Notes: a model not told the origin generated them from the sequence alone. Positions 16,835-24,697 are shown, counted from the first letter of the stretch. The stretch: 52,839 nt of DNA from an uncultured Clostridia bacterium (GCA_934148985.1 CAKPDO010000006.1:1-52839); one strand, 5' to 3'. Program-made: numbers and translations.

Positions 16835-17568
16835 ATGAAAAGTATATATAACTATTTTCAATTTCCTGAGGTAGAAGAAGCACATAAAATTACAAAAGAT
16901 GTTGAGAAAATAAGAATACAAGTAAAATATGAGATACAAAATGATCCTTGTTATGGTGATGAATTAGATTATTATGAGAATGTTTTACCTTGGATAAATG
17001 AATTTAATTTCACTATGTTAAATATAGAGATTCCATATATATTAGCTTGCAATTATTATAATAAAGATATTCCAGAATATAGAGAAATTTACCTCAATGA
17101 AAAGAAATATCAAGAAATAGACTATATCAATAAGTATTATTTTAATTATTTTAGTAGAATTTGTTTGAAATAAAAAGTAATTTTGAAAGAACTATACATA
17201 TTATAAGCAACTTATATAATCTAGGAATAAATCATTATGAGAAAGATATAATATCCCGTGTGATAAAATATCTAAAAATAAATGATGAAAAATTGTATAA
17301 ATATTTGATATATATACAAACAAATCCAGTTTATAAAGAGATGGAAAATTTAAGGAATCAGTTAACACATAGCTTTTCACCATTAAATACCGTATCACTT
17401 CCAGAGTATCATAAAAGTGGATTAATATCTTATGGAGCTAGACAATCAAAATCAAGTACTGAAATAAAAAATGTAATAGAAGATAGTTTGAAATTATTAA
17501 AAGAATATGTTGATTTTTTAGGAAAACATATAGAACAATTTTATATAGAAAAATTTGATAGAAAATAA
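16835..17568 (+). pseudogene. Cthe_2314-like HEPN-type gene, split by a frameshift
   Basis: Two overlapping frames cover one protein: 16835-17173 (112 codons, ends KYYFNYFSRICLK) and 17161-17568 (reads FEIKSNFERTIHIISNLYNLG onwards). The second part holds RNQLTHS, the RN-x3-H type motif of HEPN domains, and the overall layout resembles the Cthe_2314-like HEPN family. HEPN proteins are often RNases in toxin or anti-phage systems. The break is near 17165 and is not at a CGG codon, unlike the core-gene breaks. TTG at 17161 could in principle start a separate product, but it has no ribosome binding site. A terminator follows. Confidence 0.6.
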
Positions 17569-17647
17569 GTTATTAACTATACTCTCTCTAATTTAAAATC
17601 GCTACAAAGCGATTGTGAGAGCAAACTAAATAAGAAAATTATCGACA

Positions 17648-17688
17648 AAGTCCCTTTGTAGAAATAAAAACTACAAAGGGGCTTTTTT
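17648..17688 (+). terminator. Terminator after the HEPN gene
   Basis: CCCTTTGTAG and CTACAAAGGG form a perfect 10-bp stem followed by GCTTTTTTG. Confidence 0.85.
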
Positions 17689-17891
17689 GTCGTGCAAAGA
17701 GAAATGCAACACCTCTTAAAAAGTGTTTGGTGTGATGAGCCGATGCTATAAAGTCCATTCGTATTTGTATAAGCAGTCTAATTATACAAAGTGCGTAAGT
17801 GAGATTTTAGAACAAAAACTCACAATAAATTAAAGAGTATTCGGTGGCAAAACTTGAAATGGATTTGTAATTGTAAAAAGTTTGGGCAAGT

Positions 17892-18056
17892 ATGAACAAA
17901 GATATTTCTTTTATAGAAGTATCAGCAATTATAGTAGTAATATTACTGCTTACTAGACTACCTATGAAACGAGGCGAACGACCGACGGTTTCAGCTTATA
18001 TAGGTGTAATAATTCTATTTTTTACAAATGGGATTATTACACCTAATTCACTTTAG
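17892..18056 (+). CDS. Possible 54-residue membrane peptide upstream of the relaxase
   Basis: ATG at 17892 opens a 54-codon frame: a hydrophobic stretch VSAIIVVILLLTRL, a basic loop MKRGERPT, and a second hydrophobic stretch AYIGVIILFFTNGI, ending at TAG 18054-18056. The ribosome binding site is weak. Two neat membrane helices around a basic turn make it plausible, but it lies in the 740-base mobilization leader and could be chance. The rest of that leader holds several inverted repeats, including TTCACTTTAG (18047-18056) with its complement at 18088-18097, and the oriT. Confidence 0.4.
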   Translation: MNKDISFIEVSAIIVVILLLTRLPMKRGERPTVSAYIGVIILFFTNGIITPNSL

Positions 18057-18249
18057 CTCTCTCCCTCTGGTTTCTACTTGGTAGTCACTAAAGTGAACCT
18101 AGTAAGGAAAATTTATTTTTCTTGCTAGGATTTCATAAAAATTGCGACAAGCATTTTTATGAAAAAACCTAAAAAATGTAATTAGCATTTTTTAGGCAAA
18201 GGGGTGTGGGGAAAAATTTAATTTTCCCTGCCACACAGACAAACTTTGT

Positions 18250-18275
18250 TTGTCTAGTGTGTTAGACATTGAAAC
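18250..18275 (+). other. oriT-like nick region of MobV type
   Basis: TGTCTAGTGTGTTAGACA forms a 6-bp hairpin (TGTCTA/TAGACA) whose loop side carries TAGTGTGTTA, the same as the nick sequence TAGTGTG/TTA known for MobM of pMV158. It lies just upstream of the relaxase gene, the standard position. Confidence 0.75.
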
Positions 18276-18309
18276 AATATCTTATGCGAAAAAGGAGGTG
18301 CAAGGAGAT

Positions 18310-19563
18310 ATGAGTTATGCTATCGTAAGAAATGAAAAATTAACAAGAGCAGAAGTAAATGGAAAAGGAACTCACAATGATAGAAAAGCAAAAAATCATA
18401 CTAATAAAGATATTGATCCAACAAGAACGCATTTGAATTATTATATTAAGAAAAATGAACAGACATATACAAAAGAATTTGATAAGTATTTGAAAGAAAA
18501 TAATTTACAATGTCATCTTCGTAGCAATAGTATAATAATGTGCCAAATGGTATTTACTTCTGACCAGGCATTCTTTGATAGAATTGGAGAGAAAGAAACA
18601 AAAAGATATTTTGATGAATGCTATAAATTTATTTGTGATTATAAAAATCTAGGAGAAAAGAATATAATATCAGCAGTAGTGCATCTTGATGAAGGAGCAC
18701 CACATATGCACTTAATGTTTGTTCCTGTAGTTCATACAAAAGATAAAGAAGGAAAAGAAATTGATAAAATATGTGCAAGAGATTTTTGGAAAGGAAGAGA
18801 TAGTTACAGAAAGCTACAAGATACTTACTTTAATCATGTAAAATCAAAAGGCTTTGATTTAGAAAGAGGAATGTTCGTTGAAGATACAAATAGAAAGCAT
18901 TATACTATTGCAGAATATAAGCAAATTACAAATTATGAAAATACTAAAAAAGTATTGAATAATATAAAATTATAGTTACCAGATACTCCTGATATTACTG
19001 ATATCAAAGTAAACAGATTATCTAAAAAAAGAGATGAAATAATTTTAGAAAAAATTATAAAACCTAAAGATGATTTAATTAAAGAATTACATGCAGAAAA
19101 TTTATCATTGCATAAAGAATTATCAAAGCAATCCAAAGTGACTAATGAAGCTGAAAAATACCCAAGAGAAAGAGATTCAATTATTGCTGATAATAAAGCT
19201 TTGAATAATAGAGTACAAGAATTAGAACACGATTATAAAATGAAAAGCAATAATCTTGATTTTGAATTTAATAATAGAAAATATGAATTAGAAAATGAAT
19301 TTAAAGAAAAAGAATTTAACATAGAATATAAATACAAACATCAAATTAAAACATTAGAAAAGGAAAATAGCCATTTACACAAAATAGTTAATAAATTCTA
19401 TGAAACTGTTGAAAAATTTATTGATTGGATTTGTCATAGATTTGATATTGGAGAATCAAAACAACTAATTAAAGATTTTGAAAAACAAACTAATACTTTT
19501 ATTGACCCAGAAAAGCAGCTAAAAAAAGAAGACAGAGAAAGAGAATTGGATTTAGAAATATAA
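18310..19563 (+). pseudogene. mobV: MobV-family relaxase interrupted by an in-frame amber codon
   Basis: Opens with MSYAIVRNEKLTRAEV, as in Pre/Mob proteins; the HLDEGAPHMHLMFVPV motif (~residues 137-152) is the metal-binding and catalytic histidine motif. ATG at 18310 follows AAGGAG and is preferred over an upstream TTG at 18250 that lies inside oriT. After 221 codons the frame meets TAG (18973-18975, ...NNIKL stop LPDTPDI...), then stays open in the same frame to 19563 (a coiled-coil tail ending DPEKQLKKEDRE...). One C-to-T change (CAG to TAG) would explain it. The N-terminal catalytic part might still be made; otherwise the element is crippled, or amber is suppressed. Confidence 0.85.
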
Positions 19564-19627
19564 AAAAGAAACCTCTTTCTTTACATGGAAAGAGGAAAAG
19601 AATAAATTTACTTTTTTGAAACAGGAA

Positions 19628-20080
19628 TTAGTTACGTGTAACCTCTACATCTTCAGGGGTTATAACACAATCATTGCCGTGCAAGTTAATAGTAATGTTT
19701 ATATTTTCTTTGTCTTCTTCAAGAAGTTTCTTACCCTGGTAACTGGCTATCTGGTATGAAACAATATAATAGACACACATAACTGTATCTTTCCAATTCC
19801 AACCACTAAATGCACCTGAAACTCCCTCAGAAGAAAATAATACAAATAAAAACATAAATCCTATGCAGGCAACTCCAAGACAAACTAACAACTGATGCCG
19901 TCTTGTGTTAATCCAGACATAACCCAGATAAGCAAGTGCAGTAAACAAACCATCTGCCATTACTTCAACTGTGAAAAAACCTGATTGGTTAGATACAACA
20001 CTATAAATCCCGCTGATGACAACACCCACAACAAACATAATTGCAAATGTTAAAGTGATTTTTAATTCCATTCGTTTCAT
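19628..20080 (-). CDS. Four-helix membrane protein of unknown function
   Basis: 150 residues from the ATG at 20080, chosen because GGAGG lies eight bases upstream (a longer frame starts at 20185 without one). Membrane segments at ~7-27 (TLTFAIMFVVGVVISGIYSVV), ~38-55, ~62-82 and ~95-110, and a ~35-residue soluble tail. No family recognised. Composition is GC-richer than the other element genes and it uses CGG for arginine (TRRHQ, 19898-19900), so it may have been picked up separately. It is convergent with the relaxase gene. Confidence 0.65.
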   Translation of the reverse strand: MKRMELKITLTFAIMFVVGVVISGIYSVVSNQSGFFTVEVMADGLFTALAYLGYVWINTRRHQLLVCLGVACIGFMFLFVLFSSEGVSGAFSGWNWKDTVMCVYYIVSYQIASYQGKKLLEEDKENINITINLHGNDCVITPEDVEVTRN

Positions 20081-20221
20081 TTTGAATACCTCCATATTTT
20101 TTGATGTGTTTTGGTTTTTATATGTAAAACTAAAAAGATAGAGGAAATCCCTCTCACTAATTAGTGAAAACTGGGTAATCGACACAGGACATACCTATAT
20201 CACTTTCTATTATACTACAAT

Positions 20222-20443
20222 TTAACATAATTTGCAAGTTGGAGATTCTTTGTAAAATTTCCACTCTAAAAACTGCGCTTGTTCATTTGTTAGCCTATTA
20301 TTGACAACAGCCAATCTTAATAGTGCTTTTATATTTTCCCATTTCATGCATTTAGAATAACCTTTTGCGGTCAGTTCAACATAGTCTACAATTCCTTCAA
20401 CTATATAATATGGTACAGAAAAGTCTTTATTCGTTTGTTCCAT
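20222..20443 (-). CDS. Small hypothetical protein
   Basis: 73 residues, soluble, mostly helical by composition, with a CMKWENIKALLRLAVVNN segment and a C-terminal CKLC. ATG at 20443 has AAGGAG nine bases upstream. It is divergent from the XRE gene at 20542 and shares a 98-base gap that holds a palindromic operator-like site, so it is probably controlled by that regulator. Function unknown. Confidence 0.6.
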   Translation of the reverse strand: MEQTNKDFSVPYYIVEGIVDYVELTAKGYSKCMKWENIKALLRLAVVNNRLTNEQAQFLEWKFYKESPTCKLC

Positions 20444-20462
20444 TGTGTGCTACTCCTTTTTT

Positions 20463-20498
20463 ATAAGTGTATAGAATTATATTAAAGTGTTAACACTT
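20463..20498. promoter_or_regulatory. Operator-like palindrome between divergent genes
   Basis: AAGTGTTAACACTT (20485-20498) is a perfect 14-base palindrome, and a further half site AAGTGT stands at 20465-20470. This is the expected arrangement for autoregulation by the XRE repressor-type protein at 20542. Confidence 0.55.
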
Positions 20499-20541
20499 AT
20501 AAATATAACATAAAAAATATTAAAATCAATACATATAGATA

Positions 20542-20823
20542 ATGAAAGTGGGAATAAATATGTCATTGATTGCAAGATTTGATGGAAATATGAATGTAAT
20601 TGGAAGATTGCTAAAAGAATATCGAATGGAAAAAGATTTATCTTATGAAAAACTATCTGCAAAATTAGAATTAATGGGTATTAGTATTCATAAGCACAGT
20701 TTATATGATATTGAAAATAATAAAAGAACTGTCAAAGATTATGAATTGTTTGGATTAGCTTATGTTTTAGGAATAGATATTAATGATTTATTAGCAGATA
20801 TGAGAAAAAATTTCAAAAAATAG
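20542..20823 (+). CDS. XRE-type helix-turn-helix regulator of the element
   Basis: 93 residues, essentially a single HTH domain: IGRLLKEYRMEKDLSYEKLSAKL, then SIHKHSLYDIENNKRTVKDYEL and LAYVLGIDINDLLADM. Such small proteins control excision or plasmid-like genes of mobile elements. The start could be ATG 20542 or ATG 20560; neither has a strong ribosome binding site. The divergent promoter region contains the AAGTGTTAACACTT palindrome, its likely target. Confidence 0.8.
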   Translation: MKVGINMSLIARFDGNMNVIGRLLKEYRMEKDLSYEKLSAKLELMGISIHKHSLYDIENNKRTVKDYELFGLAYVLGIDINDLLADMRKNFKK

Positions 20824-20850
20824 GTTAAAAAGTGAATTTTAAAAAAACAT

Positions 20851-20879
20851 TTGACATATAATAAAAAATATAGTATACT
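20851..20879 (+). promoter_or_regulatory. Strong promoter of the antisense RNA
   Basis: TTGACA (20851-20856), 17-base spacer, TATACT (20874-20879). No ORF with a ribosome binding site follows before the terminator at 20928-20959, so the product is a short RNA. Confidence 0.85.
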
Positions 20880-20885
20880 ATATTT

Positions 20886-20959
20886 AGCTTAAGCAAGAGA
20901 ATAAATCGAAGAACTCGAATGTTCACAGAGATATGTTGACCGCATATCTCATTTTTTTT
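20886..20959 (+). ncRNA. Candidate antitoxin RNA of a type I toxin-antitoxin locus
   Basis: About 70 nt from a near-consensus promoter to a terminator (GAGATATG/CATATCTC, loop TTGACCG, then eight T). Nucleotides 20903-20926 (AAATCGAAGAACTC, then GAATGTTCAC) repeat, with three small differences, 21079-21104, which is the antisense of the toxin start region; the RNA can therefore pair in trans with the toxin mRNA over its ribosome binding site flank and first codons. Its terminator loop UUGACC is complementary to the loop GGUCA(A) of the toxin mRNA terminator, allowing a loop-loop first contact. The layout is that of the par/fst locus of enterococcal plasmids. Confidence 0.75.
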
Positions 20960-20960
20960 G

Positions 20961-20993
20961 CAAAAAATAAAGGCAGTTGACCAGACTGCCTTT
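20961..20993 (-). terminator. Terminator of the toxin mRNA
   Basis: On the minus strand AAAGGCAGT and ACTGCCTTT form a 9-bp stem with loop CTGGTCA, followed by ATTTTTTG. Confidence 0.85.
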
Positions 20994-21005
20994 GATTAGT
21001 TTGTA

Positions 21006-21095
21006 CTAATCTTGAGAATTTTGGTTTTCATCATTTTTACTATTACTAAGTAATAATAAAACAATTAATCGCCAAATTAAATCGAAAGAACTCAA
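21006..21095 (-). CDS. Candidate type I toxin peptide (29 residues, Fst-like arrangement)
   Basis: TTG at 21095 opens 29 codons: MSSFDLIWRLIVLL, then a Leu-rich core and a charged/polar tail SKNDENQNSQD. One membrane helix plus a hydrophilic tail is the build of Fst/TxpA-type toxins. The ribosome binding site is almost full-length (AAAGGAGGTGA, eight bases upstream), far stronger than needed for a chance ORF. In the mRNA a 12-bp stem with a one-base bulge (arms complement 21106-21118 and 21124-21135) would hide that site. Promoter TTGTTT-17-TATAAT upstream and terminator downstream fit a ~175-nt mRNA. Family membership is inferred from architecture, not sequence identity. Confidence 0.7.
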   Translation of the reverse strand: MSSFDLIWRLIVLLLLSNSKNDENQNSQD

Positions 21096-21105
21096 GATGT
21101 TCACC

Positions 21106-21135
21106 TCCTTTCTCAAAGATTTCCTTTGAAAAGGA
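21106..21135 (-). promoter_or_regulatory. 5' leader stem sequestering the toxin ribosome binding site
   Basis: TCCTTTTCAAAG pairs with CTTTGAGAAAGGA (one bulged base) on the toxin mRNA; the second arm contains the AAAGGA of the ribosome binding site. The fst toxin mRNA has an equivalent leader hairpin. Confidence 0.65.
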
Positions 21136-21142
21136 TGGATTT

Positions 21143-21171
21143 ATTATACTTGAATTTTATTTTAAAAACAA
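21143..21171 (-). promoter_or_regulatory. Promoter of the toxin mRNA
   Basis: TTGTTT (complement 21166-21171), 17-base spacer, perfect TATAAT (complement 21143-21148). Start expected near 21136, right at the leader hairpin. Confidence 0.8.
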
Positions 21172-21200
21172 TGCTTTTTCTACAATTTCAACAATTATTT

Positions 21201-22106
21201 TTAATCAGCTTTATTTTTATTTCTACTTTTATATACATTTGCTTGATTTCTACATTGGCTACTATCATATTCAGCTTTAGGATTTTTAGCATAAAATACT
21301 TTGCCACAATGCTTACATATTTTTAAAGGATTTTGATTACTGCAAAGCATAAAACCAAATGACATATCTAATGCTTGTTTTAATGAATTAGGTTGCCAAC
21401 ATATCTCTGGAGTATTCCCATACATATTAATTTTATAAGGTATACCAGAGAAATAATAATTATTTATAGTTTCTTTTGCTGCATATTCATCAAAGTCATA
21501 CATATTATTGTTTGATAAATCTATTGCTTTTTTAAATATATTATACATCTTTTTTGCATAATCTATAATCCAATCAATTTTTTCACAATAAAAACTAGAA
21601 TAGATTAATTGATTATTAAGTGAAGAACTATTTAACATTCTTTGTAAATCCGAATTCGTTTCTATAATGACCTTACCATTTGTTATTGTATAACTCATCT
21701 CATCATTTGTTGCAAATGGAAAGAATAATTCAAAATAATCTTTCATTTTCATTGTATGCTTTTTACTAATAAAATTATTTTCTTTTAATGTTACTTCATC
21801 ATTTAGCATAAAATCTGGATTAATTGGTGCTTCAACCATAAAACCTAACAATCCATATTTTTCTACAAATGTATAAGCACAAGTGAATTTTGCTGTATCT
21901 GTTTCAAGATCAGTACATATTTTTCCCATATTTAATAAGTCAACGAGAGCTGAATCGATTTGACTAAACATATCATATACTTCTCTAATGTTGATAGATT
22001 CCTCTGGTTTTGGTACAAGATAGTATTCATTTTCCTTATATTTTCCTTGATAACCGCCATATCTCATATATGAATATGGACTATTGCTTTTAAAATTAAA
22101 TTCCAT
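21201..22106 (-). CDS. Hypothetical protein with CGNR-like zinc-finger-type C-terminus
   Basis: 301 residues. The first ~250 residues show no motif I know. The C-terminus CKHCGKVFYAKNPKAEYD followed by SSQCRNQANVYKSR resembles the CGNR/DUF6076-type treble-clef ends, where two CXXC-like pairs bind zinc; here the third cysteine is replaced by Asp (YDSSQC instead of a usual YCSxxC), so metal binding may be impaired. Such domains are often nucleic-acid binding. ATG at 22106 follows AAGGAGATAC. It is divergent from the small HTH gene at 22302, and the toxin promoter begins 30 bases past its stop. Confidence 0.65.
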   Translation of the reverse strand: MEFNFKSNSPYSYMRYGGYQGKYKENEYYLVPKPEESINIREVYDMFSQIDSALVDLLNMGKICTDLETDTAKFTCAYTFVEKYGLLGFMVEAPINPDFMLNDEVTLKENNFISKKHTMKMKDYFELFFPFATNDEMSYTITNGKVIIETNSDLQRMLNSSSLNNQLIYSSFYCEKIDWIIDYAKKMYNIFKKAIDLSNNNMYDFDEYAAKETINNYYFSGIPYKINMYGNTPEICWQPNSLKQALDMSFGFMLCSNQNPLKICKHCGKVFYAKNPKAEYDSSQCRNQANVYKSRNKNKAD

Positions 22107-22301
22107 AATTTGTATCTCCTTAAATTTTTTATAAAATTTTAAAGTAATATATTGGCATATTACAATTATTACATTATAATAGTATCAAATATTAATAGTT
22201 GAAATATAATAATATATTACAGCAATTAATATAAAATGTCAAGTGCTATACTTGTATAAAAAATATGTAGACAAAAATTTTACCAAATTACTTGAAAGGT
22301 T

Positions 22302-22775
22302 GTGATTAATATAGATAACAAGAACTATATACTAGATAAGTATTATAATGAACATGATAAACCAACTAATATTGCAAAAGAATTAAATGTTAATCCATCT
22401 TATATAACAAAGGTAATCAAAAGCGATACAAGATACATTCAGGAAAAAGAATATAGAGCTCAAACAAGTAGAGAAAATCGTAAAATTGCAAAAAGAGACT
22501 GGATTAGAAACAAAAGACAAAGTGAATCTGATAAACAATTATATGAATTTGTTAAACAGCAACATATTGAAGCAAGTAAAGAGTTATCTTATTCTTCTGA
22601 AATGAGTGATTTAGCATATAGAAAATGGAATTCAAGTGCTTATCATAGAAATAGTAAAGGTAATTTAATTATAGATAGAAGATTAAATGTTGGTTCAGAT
22701 GTTCCAAAATCAATAAATATGAATATTAAAATACCAACACAGAAATACAAGAAAAAATATTGTTATAGTATTTAA
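22302..22775 (+). CDS. Small HTH protein of the element
   Basis: 157 residues. Residues ~10-40 (ILDKYYNEHDKPTNIAKEL, then NVNPSYITKVIK) form a helix-turn-helix of the sigma-70 region 4 or Trp-repressor type; the remainder is basic and polar, with no family recognised. The start is GTG at 22302 with AAAGG nearby. It lies just upstream of the excisionase-like gene and the integrase, so a role in controlling excision is likely by position. Confidence 0.6.
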   Translation: MINIDNKNYILDKYYNEHDKPTNIAKELNVNPSYITKVIKSDTRYIQEKEYRAQTSRENRKIAKRDWIRNKRQSESDKQLYEFVKQQHIEASKELSYSSEMSDLAYRKWNSSAYHRNSKGNLIIDRRLNVGSDVPKSINMNIKIPTQKYKKKYCYSI

Positions 22776-22836
22776 TTAGTCCTATTGCAGAATAGGTCTT
22801 TTTTATTTTGAATTTTAGCAAAGGAAGTATAAAAAT

Positions 22837-23046
22837 ATGGCTGACATGAAAGAAACCTATACTTTAATGTTTACAGACTACCCAGACATTGTTAATCTTG
22901 TGCAAATGAGAAAAATGTTAGGTGGTATTAGTAATACTCTTGCATATCGTATGTTAAGAGAAAAGAAAATTAAAAGTAAAAAAGTTGGCAGAGAATATAA
23001 AATTCCTAAAGTTAATGTTATCAAATATATGATGGCAGAACAGTAG
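22837..23046 (+). CDS. xis: Excisionase-like HTH protein
   Basis: 69 residues with a MerR/HTH_17-type fold: VQMRKMLGGISNTLAYRML, then KKIKSKKVGREYKIPKVNVIKYM. Proteins of this size and sequence type directly before a tyrosine integrase act as recombination directionality factors, bending DNA at the att site to favour excision. The context (82 bases before the integrase, same strand) supports this. Ribosome binding site GGAAG. Confidence 0.82.
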   Translation: MADMKETYTLMFTDYPDIVNLVQMRKMLGGISNTLAYRMLREKKIKSKKVGREYKIPKVNVIKYMMAEQ

Positions 23047-23128
23047 GAATTTTTTTCTTATCATGGTATAATACTTTAAAATATCAATGATAAGTTAAAT
23101 ATAAACTGTTACAACGGAAAGGAGTAAA

Positions 23129-24337
23129 ATGATAACAGGTAGCTTACAGAAAAAGAAAGGTCTTTATTATGCTGTTTTAAATTTATATGATGACTATGGA
23201 AAAAGAAAACCGAAATGGATTCCAACAGGTTATACTATAAAGGGCAATAAGAAAAAGGCTGAAGAAAAATTAGAACAATTTAAAATTGAATATGAACAAA
23301 AGTCAAAAATAAAATTAAGAGATCCAAATATTTATGATAAATACCAAAACATTCTCTTTTGTGATTATATGCTGGAATGGCTAGAAAAACAAAAAGGAAA
23401 AGTTGAACAAACAACTTATATTGGCTATGAACAAGTTATTAAATGGAGATTATACAAATACTTTAAAGCAAAGAAAATAAAATTAGTTGATTTAAAACCT
23501 AAACATATTCAAGATTTCTTTGATTTGCTTTTTAGCGAAGGACTATCTAGCAATACTATAAAACATTATAGGGCTAATATTAGTAAAGCATTAAAAGGAG
23601 CAGTTATCAATGAAATAATTGATAGTAACCCTGCTACTAAATTAGAGTCAATCAAAACAAAGGAATACACAGCTGATTATTATACACAAGATGAATTATT
23701 AAATCTAATGGAAATTATAAAAACTACACCTATTGAACTACCAGTAATTATTGCAGGTGTATATGGATTAAGGCGTGAAGAAGTTATAGGTATTAAATGG
23801 AATGCAATTGATTTTAAAGATAAGACTTTAACAATTAGGCATACTGTAGGCAGAGGAAAAATTGATGGTGTTACACAATTTATATTCAAAGATAGATCAA
23901 AAAGCGATTCTGGTTATAGAACTTTACCTTTATTTGATTTTATTGCTGATTTACTGGAAAAATATAAAAATAAGTATGAGGAAAATAAAAAGTTCTTTGG
24001 AAATACTTATATTAATGATTATAGCGAATATATTTGCTTAATGGAAAATGGAGAATTGATGAAACCAGGTTTCCTTTCTCAAAAATTTAGTGAAATACTG
24101 GATAGCAATAATTTAAGGCATATTAGATTACACGATTTAAGGCATAGTTGTGGAACTTTGCTTGTAAGAAATGGTGTACCATTAAAAGATATACAAATAT
24201 GGCTAGGTCATTCTAATTTTCAAACTACTCTAAGATATGCTCATGCAGATGTGGAAAATAAAAGAATTTCTGCAAATGTAATTGAAAACAAACTTTTAGA
24301 TACGAAAGAAAAACAAATTACCCAACTGGCTATTTAG
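23129..24337 (+). CDS. int: Tyrosine integrase of the tRNA-Leu element
   Basis: 402 residues, Tn916/ICE-type length. N-terminal AP2-like arm-binding domain (GLYYAVLNLYDDYGKRKPKWI, shown in part), SAM-like core-binding domain (~residues 70-170), catalytic domain with GLRREEV (Arg), RLHDLRHS (His-x-x-Arg), WLGHSNFQTTLRYAH (His and nucleophilic Tyr). It catalyses site-specific integration and excision at the 55-bp att repeat, 120 bases downstream of its stop. ATG at 23129 follows GGAAAGGAG. Confidence 0.95.
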   Translation: MITGSLQKKKGLYYAVLNLYDDYGKRKPKWIPTGYTIKGNKKKAEEKLEQFKIEYEQKSKIKLRDPNIYDKYQNILFCDYMLEWLEKQKGKVEQTTYIGYEQVIKWRLYKYFKAKKIKLVDLKPKHIQDFFDLLFSEGLSSNTIKHYRANISKALKGAVINEIIDSNPATKLESIKTKEYTADYYTQDELLNLMEIIKTTPIELPVIIAGVYGLRREEVIGIKWNAIDFKDKTLTIRHTVGRGKIDGVTQFIFKDRSKSDSGYRTLPLFDFIADLLEKYKNKYEENKKFFGNTYINDYSEYICLMENGELMKPGFLSQKFSEILDSNNLRHIRLHDLRHSCGTLLVRNGVPLKDIQIWLGHSNFQTTLRYAHADVENKRISANVIENKLLDTKEKQITQLAI

Positions 24338-24419
24338 GTAATTTGCTTAAATAATAATATATTTCTAGCTTTTCAAAATTTAGAAAAGTGTTAGAACTTT
24401 GCACATTTTTAAAACACAA

Positions 24420-24452
24420 TAGCAAGGGATTAATATCTTGAAACCCTTGCTA
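24420..24452 (-). terminator. Element-borne replacement terminator for tRNA-Leu
   Basis: TAGCAAGGG and CCCTTGCTA form a 9-bp stem just past the tRNA 3' end, followed on the minus strand by TTGTGTTTTA. It is inside the element and replaces the hairpin at 15978-16012 that the insertion displaced. Confidence 0.6.
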
Positions 24453-24458
24453 TAAGTG

Positions 24459-24513
24459 TGGTGCAGATGGCCGGAATCGAACCGGCACGGTTTATTCAAC
24501 CGCAGGATTTTAA
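24459..24513. repeat. Right attachment repeat (within tRNA-Leu, 55 bp)
   Basis: Identical to 16017-16071. It begins exactly at the tRNA CCA end and runs to the anticodon loop, the classic tRNA attB segment for tyrosine integrases. Confidence 0.95.
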
Positions 24514-24546
24514 GTCCTGTGCGTCTACCAGTTCCGCCACATCTGC
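24459..24546 (-). tRNA. tRNA-Leu (anticodon UAA)
   Basis: 88 nt including encoded CCA. Acceptor arms GCAGATG and CATCTGC pair; the anticodon stem-loop CAGGACTTAAAATCCTG gives anticodon TAA; a long variable arm (GCGGTTGAATAAACCGT) marks a class II tRNA; the T arm GCCGGTTCGATTCCGGC is canonical. Its 3' part is supplied by the integrated element and keeps the gene functional. Confidence 0.96.
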
Positions 24547-24697
24547 ATATAAACTGGCATTTGTCCTTACGACATTTTGTATTATATTATTTATTTTCAA
24601 ATTTGTCAATACCTATTGCAAAACTTTTTCACAAATTTTTTTAACCTTAAATGTAAAGTTAAGTTCCAGTATAAAAATAACTGGATCTTAACCTTTT

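Larger units (their letters stand above)
16017..24513. mobile_element. Integrative mobilizable element in tRNA-Leu(UAA)
   Basis: About 8.44 kb between 55-bp direct repeats. Contents: cargo (membrane protein, HEPN gene), a MobV-type oriT and relaxase, membrane and small genes, an XRE regulator, a type I toxin/antisense-RNA locus, HTH proteins, an excisionase-like protein and a tyrosine integrase beside the intact tRNA. There is no type IV secretion gene, so it would depend on a helper for transfer. The region 16072-16351 between the left repeat and the first gene contains no gene I can see. Confidence 0.9.

Noticed and set aside
17145..17175. HEPN-gene frame break as an eighth CGG shift
   Set aside because: No CGG near the junction; the break has a different form, so it was kept out of the CGG set.
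18250..18309. TTG at 18250 as the relaxase start
   Set aside because: It lies inside the oriT hairpin and lacks a ribosome binding site; ATG 18310 has AAGGAG and matches the known N-terminus of Pre/Mob proteins.
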